Shown here: piece by piece, positions 7,600 through 14,422 of the stretch
How positions within the stretch are numbered: position 1 is the stretch's first letter
How the letters are laid out: each line of letters starts with the position of its first letter
Source: JBEKYH01 sp049511115
Lineage (GTDB): Bacteria; Planctomycetota; Phycisphaerae; Tepidisphaerales; Tepidisphaeraceae
DNA: 15,065 nt
Assembly (NCBI GenBank): GCA_049511115.1
Contig: JBEKYH010000060.1
Coordinates: 1-15,065, forward strand
Direction of reading: 5' to 3'
The notes under the pieces: generated by a model
Databases searched by the model: none
Told to the model about the DNA's origin: nothing
Seen by the model: only the letters and a program-made list of their open reading frames with translations
Translations under genes and position numbers: made by a program

Positions 7600-8160
7600 A
7601 TGTTGCGGAAATTCACAGCCTCGGCGACGCTCCTCGCGTCGATCCTCTTCTTAGCGAGCTGCGCCCAGCAATCCACACCGGCGGATAACGCCGCAATCCA
7701 GCCCGGCTCGGCGCCCGATGCCCTTACCGAAAAGGACTACCACGATATCACCGCCGACCTGGGAGGTACGCGCACTTTCGCTGACGGCGTCTACACGATT
7801 ACTCTTCCCCGCACCGACCTATGGGTGCAAGCCGATATGGGCGAAATCCCCACCGCCGCCGGAGTCGCATCCAAGTTTTATTTCTTCCAGTGTACCTGCG
7901 GAAAGGACCGCATCGTCGGAGACTTTGTTCTGGCGGATTACGAAGTGAACGATGTCATCGACGCCCTGCGGGCCGGGCAGATGGATATTGTCGGCGTATC
8001 CCCCATGTTCGAGGGAGACAAGCCGCGGATGATGGACGTCCGATTTCAGTCCGAAGGCAGCGCGGACACGTTCGACAAGACCCTCAAGTCCGCCCTGCAA
8101 TGGGTGGGCGACGCGCGCACCGCCAAGCAGCCCATTGCCACGAAGCCCGCGGCTGATTGA
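7600..8160 (+). CDS. DUF1259 (LppY/LpqO-like) lipoprotein
   Basis: A 186-residue secreted lipoprotein. The signal peptide (residues 1-20) ends in the lipobox LAS-Cys21, so it should be lipidated and membrane-anchored outside the cytoplasm. After a short polar linker, residues about 41-172 resemble DUF1259, a domain of unknown function known from mycobacterial LppY/LpqO and many environmental bacteria. The resemblance lies in YTITLPRTDLWVQADM, VGDFVLADYEVNDVIDALRAGQMDIVGVSP, PRMMDVRFQSEG and the closing LKSALQWVG helix. A CTC pair (Cys98, Cys100) lies in the middle of the domain. The frame stays open to a GTG at 7525, but the ATG at 7600 starts the signal peptide directly and is preferred. The next gene begins 54 bases later on the same strand and also encodes an exported protein. 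No activity is known. Confidence 0.82.
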   Translation: MLRKFTASATLLASILFLASCAQQSTPADNAAIQPGSAPDALTEKDYHDITADLGGTRTFADGVYTITLPRTDLWVQADMGEIPTAAGVASKFYFFQCTCGKDRIVGDFVLADYEVNDVIDALRAGQMDIVGVSPMFEGDKPRMMDVRFQSEGSADTFDKTLKSALQWVGDARTAKQPIATKPAAD

Positions 8161-8214
8161 AACGCCGGCTGGTGAGCGCCGTTCTTTTGCTTCTACACTG
8201 ACGAGGAGTTGGCG

Positions 8215-9297
8215 ATGGGTAATAGATTGTCGCGATGGCTGCCGCTGGGGCTGATCTGCTTTTTTTGCGCTCCCTGCCTCGCCGACGACCCCGCCTCGCG
8301 ACCGACCGACGCCGGGGCAACCGACAAACTCCCCTATATCCATGTAGACCTCAAGGCCAAGCAGGTCTCGGTCGAGTGTCAGGCCCTCAACGTCAACATC
8401 CCCCTTGAGTTCTTCTGCGTCACCGACGGGGGAAACGAGCACGAATCCGTCCTGCGAACGCCGGCCAAGCCGTCGGACATCCACTTCGCCCTCCTGATGC
8501 TCGGCCTGACGCCCGGCTCGCCCGCGACTTTTTCCGCCTCCCAGAAGCTTTGGATTCCCCCGCACGGTCCGCCCCTACACATCACCTGCAAGTACCAACT
8601 CAATGGCAAGGACATGCAAGTCCCGGCTTACCGCATGATGCGCTCGCTCGATGGCAAGAAAGAGATGCCGCCATCGGTTTGGGTGTTCGACGGCTCGCGT
8701 GTCATGCCCGACGGCGTGTATGCCGCCGACGTGACCGGCTATGTGGTGAGCATCTGCAATTTCGATCTGACCATGATCGACGTGCCGGCCCTGGTCTCCA
8801 ACGCCAACGAAACCCTGGAATGGGAATTTAACCCCGACCTGGTTCCCGCCAAGGGGACGGCTGTGACCATGGTCATCGAGCCGGCACAGGCCAGCGAGCT
8901 CCCCAAAACCTCCGGGTTGCCCGCCGACAAGTTCAACCCCGGCCCTGGTCTGGGTGGTGGCGGCGGAGAATCCACACCCTCGTCTTCCCCCCAAACCCCG
9001 GCGCCGTCCGCCACCCCGCCGGCGACCCAACCCGGCGCTGCCGCTGACCCCGGCGATAACCAGGCGGACATCGATCGCCTGCGCCAACAATGGGACCAGG
9101 CGGTCGCCTCGCATGGCGATGATCTTCGCCAGGCGGCGCAGGCGCATTACCAGATCATCGCCTCCCTCCGCCAGCGCCAGCAGCGCCTGATCGACGAGGC
9201 CGACCAGATCCAAAGAACCATAGATGACCTGGAAAAACAGTATCAGGAGCTTACTACCCCCCAGCCGCCCGCGGCGACCGAGGAGGCGGGTAAATAG
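8215..9297 (+). CDS. Secreted YdjY-like domain protein with proline-rich linker and C-terminal coiled coil
   Basis: A 360-residue exported protein with a signal peptide at 1-23 (hydrophobic core about 9-20, likely cleavage CLA-DD). Residues about 40-220 resemble the YdjY domain common in Planctomycetota: IHVDLKAKQVSVECQALN, then LEFFCVTDGGNEHESVLRTPAKPSDIHFALLMLGLTPG. A Pro/Ser/Thr/Gly linker (about 240-282) separates it from a heptad-like helical region (about 283-346) rich in Gln, Asp and Arg that probably forms a coiled coil. The biochemical role of YdjY is unknown. The ATG at 8215 has GAGGAG (8203-8208) 6 nt upstream and is preferred over the TTG at 8209. It may be co-transcribed with the lipoprotein gene, and TACACT (8194-8199) is a possible -10 of its own. 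Confidence 0.82.
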   Translation: MGNRLSRWLPLGLICFFCAPCLADDPASRPTDAGATDKLPYIHVDLKAKQVSVECQALNVNIPLEFFCVTDGGNEHESVLRTPAKPSDIHFALLMLGLTPGSPATFSASQKLWIPPHGPPLHITCKYQLNGKDMQVPAYRMMRSLDGKKEMPPSVWVFDGSRVMPDGVYAADVTGYVVSICNFDLTMIDVPALVSNANETLEWEFNPDLVPAKGTAVTMVIEPAQASELPKTSGLPADKFNPGPGLGGGGGESTPSSSPQTPAPSATPPATQPGAAADPGDNQADIDRLRQQWDQAVASHGDDLRQAAQAHYQIIASLRQRQQRLIDEADQIQRTIDDLEKQYQELTTPQPPAATEEAGK

Positions 9298-9310
9298 TAT
9301 CAAATGGGTT

Positions 9311-9337
9311 GTAAGTATTAACTTGCCAGTAAGTATC
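9311..9337 (+). repeat. Pair of 8-bp direct repeats upstream of the membrane protein gene
   Basis: GTAAGTAT occurs at 9311-9318 and again at 9330-9337, start to start 19 bases, within the short AT-rich gap before the ATG at 9344. It could be a tandem operator or a chance repeat. Confidence 0.4.
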
Positions 9338-9343
9338 TATTAG

Positions 9344-10072
9344 ATGTTATCAGACTCGCCCACCCTCGCGCGCCGGATTATTTTTTCCCATTGGCTTCCC
9401 CCCTTCCTTCTCGCGTTCGTCGCGGCCGTGCTGTCATGCGACGGCGGAGCAAACGCAAATGGCGCATTAGAGATTGGCATCGCCGCCCCGTTCATCATCG
9501 CCCTCCTCGTGCCCGTCTTCGCGGCAGGCGTGGGACGATGGCAGCCTCGCATGATTTGCGTCGTTGCCGTGCTGGCAGGGATCGCGCTTGCCGGCACGGG
9601 GCTCCTTTTCCGGGCCGGCGCAACGCCCCTGGAACTGATGGGCGTTCTTCTGGTTCTTACAAGTTTCGCACTTGCCCTGCTGGGAATGCTGGAATTTCTG
9701 CATTCCCTGGGCTTCAACACTCATCTCGCCTCAGCCACAACCATCGCGGTCGCTTTGATCTGGCTCACCTGGCCGATTTGGCTCTCAACCGAGCTTTCCG
9801 AATGGGGGGCGCACAACCTGGCAAATTGGCTGGTTCATGTGCATCCGCCCCTGGTAATCAACGGCATTTTGACCTTCACATCCCCCTGGACCGAAAATGC
9901 CATCGCCTATCAGTTGACCGTTCTGAATCAGGACCTGCCCATCAAACTGGCAAGCTCACCACTGCGCTGCATTGCGACCAACCTCATACTCGCATTGGGT
10001 TTAGAACTCACAGGCTGGGCTGTAGCAACCAAGCTGGCCTCCTTACGGCGGCCCGATCACCAGCGGAGCTAA
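9344..10072 (+). CDS. Conserved-type polytopic membrane protein, function unknown
   Basis: A 242-residue hydrophobic protein with about five predicted membrane spans: roughly residues 16-32, 43-62, 70-88, 95-113 and 128-148, with a further hydrophobic helix near 208-230. A soluble stretch (about 150-205) carries WLVHVHPPLVINGIL and a NQDLPIKLASSPLRC segment and probably faces one side of the membrane. I do not recognise the family with confidence. The ATG at 9344 has no Shine-Dalgarno sequence; the upstream 46-base gap holds a pair of GTAAGTAT direct repeats. Its 3' end overlaps the convergent hydrolase gene by 30 bases. It could be co-transcribed with the two exported proteins upstream, suggesting an envelope role, but that is inference. 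Confidence 0.75.
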   Translation: MLSDSPTLARRIIFSHWLPPFLLAFVAAVLSCDGGANANGALEIGIAAPFIIALLVPVFAAGVGRWQPRMICVVAVLAGIALAGTGLLFRAGATPLELMGVLLVLTSFALALLGMLEFLHSLGFNTHLASATTIAVALIWLTWPIWLSTELSEWGAHNLANWLVHVHPPLVINGILTFTSPWTENAIAYQLTVLNQDLPIKLASSPLRCIATNLILALGLELTGWAVATKLASLRRPDHQRS

Positions 10073-10801
10073 GATCGCCTTGGCAAACAGCCGCGCCATC
10101 GGCCCAATATGATCGCCGAGATTCCCCAGGCGCACCCAGGCAGGGTCATAGGCACGTTGATCCAGTTTCTTATATTGATCCGCGTCAGCCGACGACGGCT
10201 GCGAAAAGCTCACCCGCCCAGCGGCATCGGTCAGTTTCCCATCCATCGTCCCGCACATTCGACAGCCAATCCCCAGGACCAGCTCATCCCCCGTGCTCCA
10301 GAAGACATACATCTTTCCCCGAACATGCTTCAGTGCCGCCGACAGGTCATACCCCGGCGATAAAGCCGGCGCCATGAGGAAAGCGTCATCCACTTGATCC
10401 CCGGCCGGCAACTTCTCCAGCGCCCAAACCGCGATCGCCCCCCCGCCGCTATGGCTGGTCAACACAACTCTACTGCCTGGATAGGTCTCCATCCGCCGAA
10501 CCAGCATATCCGCGACCTTACCCGCCTCGAGTTCATTGCGGTCGCGGGCGTGCAGAGCGGCGATTCCCCGGTCCCCGGCGCTCCAATCCACCATGGTAAT
10601 ATCGGCGTTCACGCCCCCCTGCACCAGCCCCTTCGCCATGGCGTTGTCCACCGCCAGAATCCCGCCGATGCCGGGGATGTGCACCACATACGGCCGCGTC
10701 GTCGCCTGCGCAAACGCCATTGGCGCTCCCGCCAACAGCAGCACAAACACCTGTAAAATCAGGCTATTTCGCACGACTCGTCCTATCGCGGCTCGCCTCA
10801 T
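10043..10801 (-). CDS. Secreted alpha/beta-fold hydrolase
   Basis: A 252-residue exported protein. The signal peptide at about 1-31 has a hydrophobic core LILQVFVLLLAGAP and likely cleavage after AFA. An alpha/beta hydrolase domain follows. The nucleophile elbow is visible as SHSGGG (Ser118), with plausible acid Asp172 (STGDELV) and His231 (GDHIG). YVVHIPGIGG (38-47) fits the oxyanion-side loop. The substrate is unknown; esterase or lipase-like activity is the default guess. A CRMC pair (Cys180, Cys183) could form a disulfide or bind metal. The frame extends to a GTG at 10855, but the ATG at 10801 has a strong GGAGG 8 nt upstream and places the signal peptide at the N-terminus. It lies about 90 bases after the reductase gene on the same strand and overlaps the membrane protein gene tail to tail. 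Confidence 0.84.
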   Translation of the reverse strand: MRRAAIGRVVRNSLILQVFVLLLAGAPMAFAQATTRPYVVHIPGIGGILAVDNAMAKGLVQGGVNADITMVDWSAGDRGIAALHARDRNELEAGKVADMLVRRMETYPGSRVVLTSHSGGGAIAVWALEKLPAGDQVDDAFLMAPALSPGYDLSAALKHVRGKMYVFWSTGDELVLGIGCRMCGTMDGKLTDAAGRVSFSQPSSADADQYKKLDQRAYDPAWVRLGNLGDHIGPMARLFAKAILAPLVIGPP

Positions 10802-10891
10802 GCTTGCCACCTCCACTCTGTTGTTTCTTTTTGATACTCGATTTCTTTTTGTCACTGAGTATCCTTTTACTATCTTCCGCGCCGGCCATTC

Positions 10892-11914
10892 TTAATGCGA
10901 CATTTCCGAGCTGTGCCCGGGGAAGACCTTGGCCGCGGGATCTATCGCGTGCTTGGCGTAGCAGACCGCCGTGCAGGCCTCGCCGAACCCCGTGGCAATA
11001 AGCTTGAGCTTACCAGGGAACGTGGCGATGTCGCCCGCGGCAAATACGCCTCGTCGATTGGTCTGCATCGTGCTGTTCACCGCGATCTGCCCCTTTTCAA
11101 TGGTCAGGCCCCAATCCTTTATCGGACCCAAAGAGCTGCTGAAGCCGATGTTGACCAGAATGGCATCGATTTCGATTCGCTCCTCGGCATTCGACCGGTT
11201 GTCGTAGATGACCGCCGCGGCGATCTGCCCCTCGCCGTGGATGGACTTCAACTCATGGAAAGTCCGAATCTTCACCGGCGTCGCCCGCATCTTCTTCACG
11301 CTGTCTTCGTGTGCCCGGAACTGGTCGCGGCGATGGATCAGGGTAATGTCACCGGCAATGGGGGCAAGCATATTGGCCCAATCCACCGCGCTGTCCCCCC
11401 CACCGACAATCAGCACCCGCTTTTGGCTGAACGTACTGAGTTCCTTCACAAAGTAATGGAGGCCCTTGCCGTGGTAATCTTTGGCATTGGAGAGCGGCAG
11501 CGTCTTATGCTGAAACGCCCCGACGCCGGCGGAAATAAGCACCGTCCGTGCCAGGTGTGACCCGGTGGCCGTACCCAGCCGCCACATGGCCCCGCCGTCA
11601 ATTTCCGTCAAGGTCATGATCTGCTGCCCCAGGTGGACCTTGGGCGAATACTGCATGGCCTGATCGATCAACTGATGGGCCAAATCCTTAGCCATGACCT
11701 TGGGAAACCCCGCCACGTCATAGACGAACTTCTCCGGATACAGGGTCATGAGCTGCCCGCCGAGGATATCGAGGGAGTCCAACAGCTTCACAGACATGCC
11801 GCGCATACCCGCATAGAAAGCCCCAAATAGCCCAGTCGGCCCGGCGCCGATGATGGCTATGTCCACGCATTCTTCCGACGATTCCGCTGTGTTCGATTCA
11901 TTCATGGTCGGCAT
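10892..11914 (-). CDS. Ferredoxin--NADP reductase, thioredoxin-reductase-like (YumC type)
   Basis: A 340-residue two-dinucleotide-binding flavoprotein that would exchange electrons between NADPH and ferredoxin or a flavodoxin. The FAD-binding GAGPTG is at 23-28 after a beta strand (VDIAIIGAG), and GGQLMTLYPEKFVYDVAGFP (52-71) is the family block. The NADPH site VGGGDSAVDWA is at 170-180, with HRRDQFRAHE (194-203). The second FAD block FAAGDIATFPGKLKLIATGFGEA covers 291-313. The CxxC redox pair of true thioredoxin reductases is absent, which points to the FNR type. The start could be Met1 or Met4 (MNES); neither has a ribosome binding site. A parS site ends only 12 bases upstream of the ATG. 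It follows parB by 72 bases on the same strand and may share its transcript. Confidence 0.92.
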   Translation of the reverse strand: MPTMNESNTAESSEECVDIAIIGAGPTGLFGAFYAGMRGMSVKLLDSLDILGGQLMTLYPEKFVYDVAGFPKVMAKDLAHQLIDQAMQYSPKVHLGQQIMTLTEIDGGAMWRLGTATGSHLARTVLISAGVGAFQHKTLPLSNAKDYHGKGLHYFVKELSTFSQKRVLIVGGGDSAVDWANMLAPIAGDITLIHRRDQFRAHEDSVKKMRATPVKIRTFHELKSIHGEGQIAAAVIYDNRSNAEERIEIDAILVNIGFSSSLGPIKDWGLTIEKGQIAVNSTMQTNRRGVFAAGDIATFPGKLKLIATGFGEACTAVCYAKHAIDPAAKVFPGHSSEMSH

Positions 11915-11925
11915 TGTAGGGGAGG

Positions 11926-11941
11926 TGTTCCACGTGGAACA
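11926..11941. promoter_or_regulatory. parS: parS centromere site, copy 1
   Basis: TGTTCCACGTGGAACA is a perfect 16-bp palindrome matching the chromosomal parS consensus bound by ParB (the Bacillus subtilis form is TGTTCCACGTGAAACA). It lies between the parB stop and the reductase start. ParB loads here and spreads, marking the origin-proximal region for segregation. Confidence 0.93.
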
Positions 11942-11986
11942 AGGGGTCGCTCGACGGGGTCTTGAATACTTGTCAAAGCGGTCGGC

Positions 11987-12937
11987 CTACGACTCCGGCT
12001 TCACACCCAGAGACTTCATTAACTGGTCAAATTCATCCAGCGTGTTGTAATGGACCACCAACTTCCCCTTCCCGGATTTGCGCGATGGCTTGAAATTCAC
12101 GCGCAATCCCAGTTGGCGAGCCAGCGATTTTTCCAGGTCCAAAATGTAAGCCGTACTGACGGCGGCGCGCGTCTTGGGCGCTTCTGAAATGCTGCCCTGG
12201 ATGGCCCGCTCCAGATTTCGGACGGACAGGTCCTGGGTGACGACCAGATTTGCCAACCGCTCCTGTTCCAATTTGTCGCTCACCCCGGCCAGTAGTTTGG
12301 CGTGGCCAAGGGACAACTTGCCGTCCTTTACCAGCAATCTCACCGGCTCAGCCAGATCGAGCAGCCGTAGATGATTGGCAATGGTGCTCCGGTCCTCACC
12401 CAGTCGCTGGGCCAATTCCGCCTGCGTCAAACCAAGTTGTTCGATAATCGTCCGATATCCACCGGCCCGGTCCAGCGGGTTTAAATCCTCGCGCTGGATG
12501 TTTTCCACCAGCGCCATCTGCGCCTGCGTAAACCGATCCACATCGCGGATGATGGCTGGAATATTTTTGAACCCCGCCTGCTGCGCCGCCCGCCAGCGCC
12601 GTTCGCCCGCAATCAGTTCATAACCATCGGTCGACTTGCGAACGACAATCGGCTGGATCACGCCATTGGATTTCAAACTCGCCGCTAGGTCCGCGATGGC
12701 CGCCGGGTTTATTGTCCGGCGCGGCTGATGGGGATTGGGCACAATCTGCCCCACGGGAATCTCCGCCGGGGTTCCGGGAGCTATGCTAGGAACCACCGGC
12801 GCCGCTTCTTGATCCCGCGCCATCGTCGCGACCGCCAACGCCGCTCCCTTCGCCACATCCGTCTCCGACGGCGCAGAAATCGAAATCAGCGAGCTAAGTC
12901 CCCTTCCCAACCGCGATTTGGTCTTGATATCAGCCAT
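11987..12937 (-). CDS. parB: Chromosome-partitioning protein ParB (Spo0J/Noc family)
   Basis: ParB is a CTP-dependent DNA clamp that loads at parS, spreads on DNA and works with ParA to separate new origins. The 316-residue protein shows the N-terminal ParA-contact motif LGRGLSSLI (10-18), a flexible Ala/Pro region (about 20-58), and the CTPase core: IVPNPHQPRR (65-74), NGVIQPIVVR, GERRWRAA (111-118) and ENIQREDLNPLDRA (145-158). The parS-reading helix-turn-helix LTQAELAQRLGEDRSTIANHLRLLDL (170-195) and a C-terminal dimerisation domain ending at Ser316 follow. GAAGGGA upstream of the ATG can serve as ribosome binding site. parS copies flank the gene. The partner parA, normally next to parB, is absent; its expected position is occupied by the transposase cassette. 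Confidence 0.97.
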   Translation of the reverse strand: MADIKTKSRLGRGLSSLISISAPSETDVAKGAALAVATMARDQEAAPVVPSIAPGTPAEIPVGQIVPNPHQPRRTINPAAIADLAASLKSNGVIQPIVVRKSTDGYELIAGERRWRAAQQAGFKNIPAIIRDVDRFTQAQMALVENIQREDLNPLDRAGGYRTIIEQLGLTQAELAQRLGEDRSTIANHLRLLDLAEPVRLLVKDGKLSLGHAKLLAGVSDKLEQERLANLVVTQDLSVRNLERAIQGSISEAPKTRAAVSTAYILDLEKSLARQLGLRVNFKPSRKSGKGKLVVHYNTLDEFDQLMKSLGVKPES

Positions 12938-12973
12938 GAGCTTCCCTTCTCATCAAAAAGCAGGCAGGATAAA

Positions 12974-12989
12974 TGTTCCACGTGGAACA
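12974..12989. promoter_or_regulatory. parS: parS centromere site, copy 2
   Basis: The second perfect copy of TGTTCCACGTGGAACA, identical to that at 11926-11941. It lies in the parB 5' region, just downstream of the predicted parB transcription start (about 12993). ParB binding here could therefore also repress its own gene. Confidence 0.93.
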
Positions 12990-12999
12990 CGCGCAACGA

Positions 13000-13027
13000 A
13001 AGATAACGGGTTAGCGCCGATTTGCAA
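13000..13027 (-). promoter_or_regulatory. Candidate parB promoter
   Basis: On the minus strand TTGCAA (13022-13027) and TATCTT (13000-13005) are separated by 16 nt, with predicted start near 12993, between the promoter and parS copy 2. The -35 overlaps one arm of an inverted repeat at 13020-13040. Confidence 0.45.
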
Positions 13028-13040
13028 TTAAAATGCAAAT
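13020..13040. repeat. Inverted repeat upstream of parB
   Basis: ATTTGCA (13020-13026) and TGCAAAT (13034-13040) form a 7-bp inverted repeat around an A/T spacer. The spacing (14 bases start to start) and overlap with the candidate -35 of parB would suit a dimeric regulator site, but no regulator is identified. Confidence 0.4.
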
Positions 13041-13092
13041 TCGCGTTCGGACTAGTTCTGCATGCCGCTAATTTATTTAGGGAATTATATAC

Positions 13093-13121
13093 TTGACTCA
13101 TCAGGCCCACCCCGGTATAAT
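13093..13121 (+). promoter_or_regulatory. Near-consensus promoter of the transposase gene, leaderless layout
   Basis: TTGACT (13093-13098), a 17-nt spacer and a perfect TATAAT (13116-13121) form a strong sigma-70-type promoter. The ATG at 13128 begins 6 nt after the -10, so the predicted transcript starts at the A of the start codon and carries no leader or ribosome binding site. Confidence 0.8.
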
Positions 13122-13127
13122 TCCGGC

Positions 13128-14078
13128 ATGAACGCTGGAAACCCCAATCTTCCCGCCAATGGCCCAAAGACACTTATGGAAGCCGTCCGATATTTCGCGG
13201 ATGCGGACGTGTGCCACGCCTACATGGCGAGCCTCAAATGGCCCGATGGCATCGTTAAATGCCCAGACTGCGGATCGACTGAGATAGGGAACATCGCCAG
13301 CCGCCGGATGTACCAGTGCAAGGCCAAGGCTTGCCGCAGACAGTTTAGCGTTAAGGTGGGAACGATCTTTGAGGATAGCCCCCTGCCGCTGGACAAGTGG
13401 TTTGTGGCCGTCTGGTCGATCACCAATGCTAAGAACGGAATCAGCAGTTGCGAGCTTGCCCGCGCCCTTGGGATTACCCAGAAATCGGCTTGGCACTTGC
13501 TGCACCGCGTCCGTACCGCCATGAAGACCGGTACGTTTGAGAAGTTCACCGGCACTTGTGAAGCGGATGAAACTTACGTCGGCGGCAAGGTCGAAAATTT
13601 CAGTCTTGACAAGCGGAAGAAATACCGCGAGGGATATCCGGTTGGCATCAAGTCGGTTGTGCAGGGAATCGTCCAGAGGGGCGGGAGGGCCTTTGCGAAG
13701 GTTGTTCCTGATGCCACGACGGGCAGTCTGCGCCCGAACCTTGTGGACGTGGTTGAACGCGGATCGACGCTGTACACGGACATGGCCACGCCCTACCAGC
13801 ACATGGAGACCGAGTTTTACCATTGGATGATCGACCACGGGCAAGCCTACGTCGATGGCGTGATTCACACGAATTCCGTCGAGAACTTTTGGAGCCTGTT
13901 CAAACGGATGCTTGGCGGAACCTACATTCACGTCGATGCGGCGCATTTGCAGCGTTACCTTGATGAGCAAGTCTTCCGGTTCGATGAGCGCAAGAAGAAT
14001 GATTCTGGACGCTTCGCAACCGTCATGCCGGGCGTGGTGGGGCGTCGGCTCACATGGAAGGCGTTGACGAGCCGCTAA
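13128..14078 (+). CDS. IS1595-family (ISXO2-like) transposase
   Basis: A 316-residue DDE transposase. The N-terminal zinc ribbon is C45PDC48 ... C64KAKAC69 followed by RRQFSVKVGTIFEDSPLPL, the signature entry to this family. A helix-turn-helix-like segment KNGISSCELARALGITQKSAWHLLHRVR covers 103-130. The catalytic core shows ADETYVGG (Asp147), LYTDMATPY (Asp218) and HTNSVENFWSLFKRMLGGTY (Asn249, Glu252). No stop or frameshift interrupts it, so it looks functional. The open frame extends to 13062, but the promoter fixes the ATG at 13128 as start. I could not find terminal inverted repeats around the gene alone, so the element may be larger and include the genes to its right, or the gene may be a stand-alone copy. 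It lies where parA would be expected beside parB. Confidence 0.93.
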   Translation: MNAGNPNLPANGPKTLMEAVRYFADADVCHAYMASLKWPDGIVKCPDCGSTEIGNIASRRMYQCKAKACRRQFSVKVGTIFEDSPLPLDKWFVAVWSITNAKNGISSCELARALGITQKSAWHLLHRVRTAMKTGTFEKFTGTCEADETYVGGKVENFSLDKRKKYREGYPVGIKSVVQGIVQRGGRAFAKVVPDATTGSLRPNLVDVVERGSTLYTDMATPYQHMETEFYHWMIDHGQAYVDGVIHTNSVENFWSLFKRMLGGTYIHVDAAHLQRYLDEQVFRFDERKKNDSGRFATVMPGVVGRRLTWKALTSR

Positions 14079-14118
14079 GCTACTGGCGACGCTGTAGGCA
14101 AGAGTGGTAGAATAAGAA

Positions 14119-14162
14119 GGCCGGCATCCGACGTTTGGCGACTGCGGATACCGGCCATTTTT
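14119..14162 (+). terminator. Hairpin and T-run after the transposase, possible terminator or leader structure
   Basis: GGCCGGcATCCG (14119-14130) pairs with CGGATaCCGGCC (14145-14156) with a single mismatch around a 14-nt loop, and TTTTT follows at 14158-14162. As a terminator it would end the transposase transcript. However, it directly abuts the AGGAG ribosome binding site (14163-14167) of the next gene, and TAGAAT (14108-14113) 6 nt upstream could be a -10 that makes it the 5' leader of that gene. Confidence 0.65.
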
Positions 14163-14174
14163 AGGAGAACCACC

Positions 14175-14405
14175 ATGTATCAAGGACTTTGTCCCAAGTG
14201 CGAAAAACCGCTGTCGCATGTCTGCCTTGACCAAATAACAATTCAGATGGCTACCGGGAGGAGGTTGAACGGCGTTTCGTACCTTTGCTCGGAATGTAAG
14301 GCGATTCTTGGCGAGCCGACAGACTTTTGGATGACGTGGTGCATCATCGGTGGTTGTGCTGTAATCTTCATCATCTATGCCGTTACGCTGCCATTCCGCC
14401 CCTGA
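14175..14405 (+). CDS. Zinc-ribbon mini-protein with C-terminal membrane helix
   Basis: A 76-residue protein. Two Cys-x-x-Cys knuckles, C6PKC9 and C38SEC41, set about 30 residues apart, predict a single zinc ribbon. Residues about 54-73 (WCIIGGCAVIFIIYAVTL) form one membrane-spanning helix, leaving the ribbon most likely in the cytoplasm. The phrase NGVSYLCSECKAILG resembles, from memory, small uncharacterised proteins that accompany IS1595-type transposases. AGGAG lies 7 nt before the ATG. The stop overlaps the next possible start as TGATG. It sits between the transposase and a protease gene, so it is a candidate passenger gene. No function is known. Confidence 0.75.
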   Translation: MYQGLCPKCEKPLSHVCLDQITIQMATGRRLNGVSYLCSECKAILGEPTDFWMTWCIIGGCAVIFIIYAVTLPFRP

Positions 14406-14410
14406 TGCGG

Positions 14411-14416
14411 TACAAT
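14411..14416 (+). promoter_or_regulatory. Candidate -10 element of the small charged protein gene, leaderless layout
   Basis: TACAAT ends 6 nt before an in-frame GTG at 14423, and CTGCCA (14388-14393) lies 17 nt upstream as a fair -35 with four of six consensus bases. This repeats the geometry seen at 7588 and 13116 and places the start of transcription on the start codon. Confidence 0.4.
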
Positions 14417-14422
14417 TGCGAA

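Noticed and set aside
10802..10855. GTG at 10855 as start of the secreted hydrolase.
   Set aside because: The 18 extra residues are basic and precede a complete signal peptide; the ATG at 10801 has a strong GGAGG site upstream.
11926..11941. CACGTG palindromes read as sites for a transcription factor or as ends of a repeat element.
   Set aside because: The full 16-bp match to parS and the position beside parB explain both copies better.
13101..14234. A 377-codon open frame antisense to the transposase.
   Set aside because: It mirrors the coding strand of an identified transposase and its translation shows no domain or start signal.
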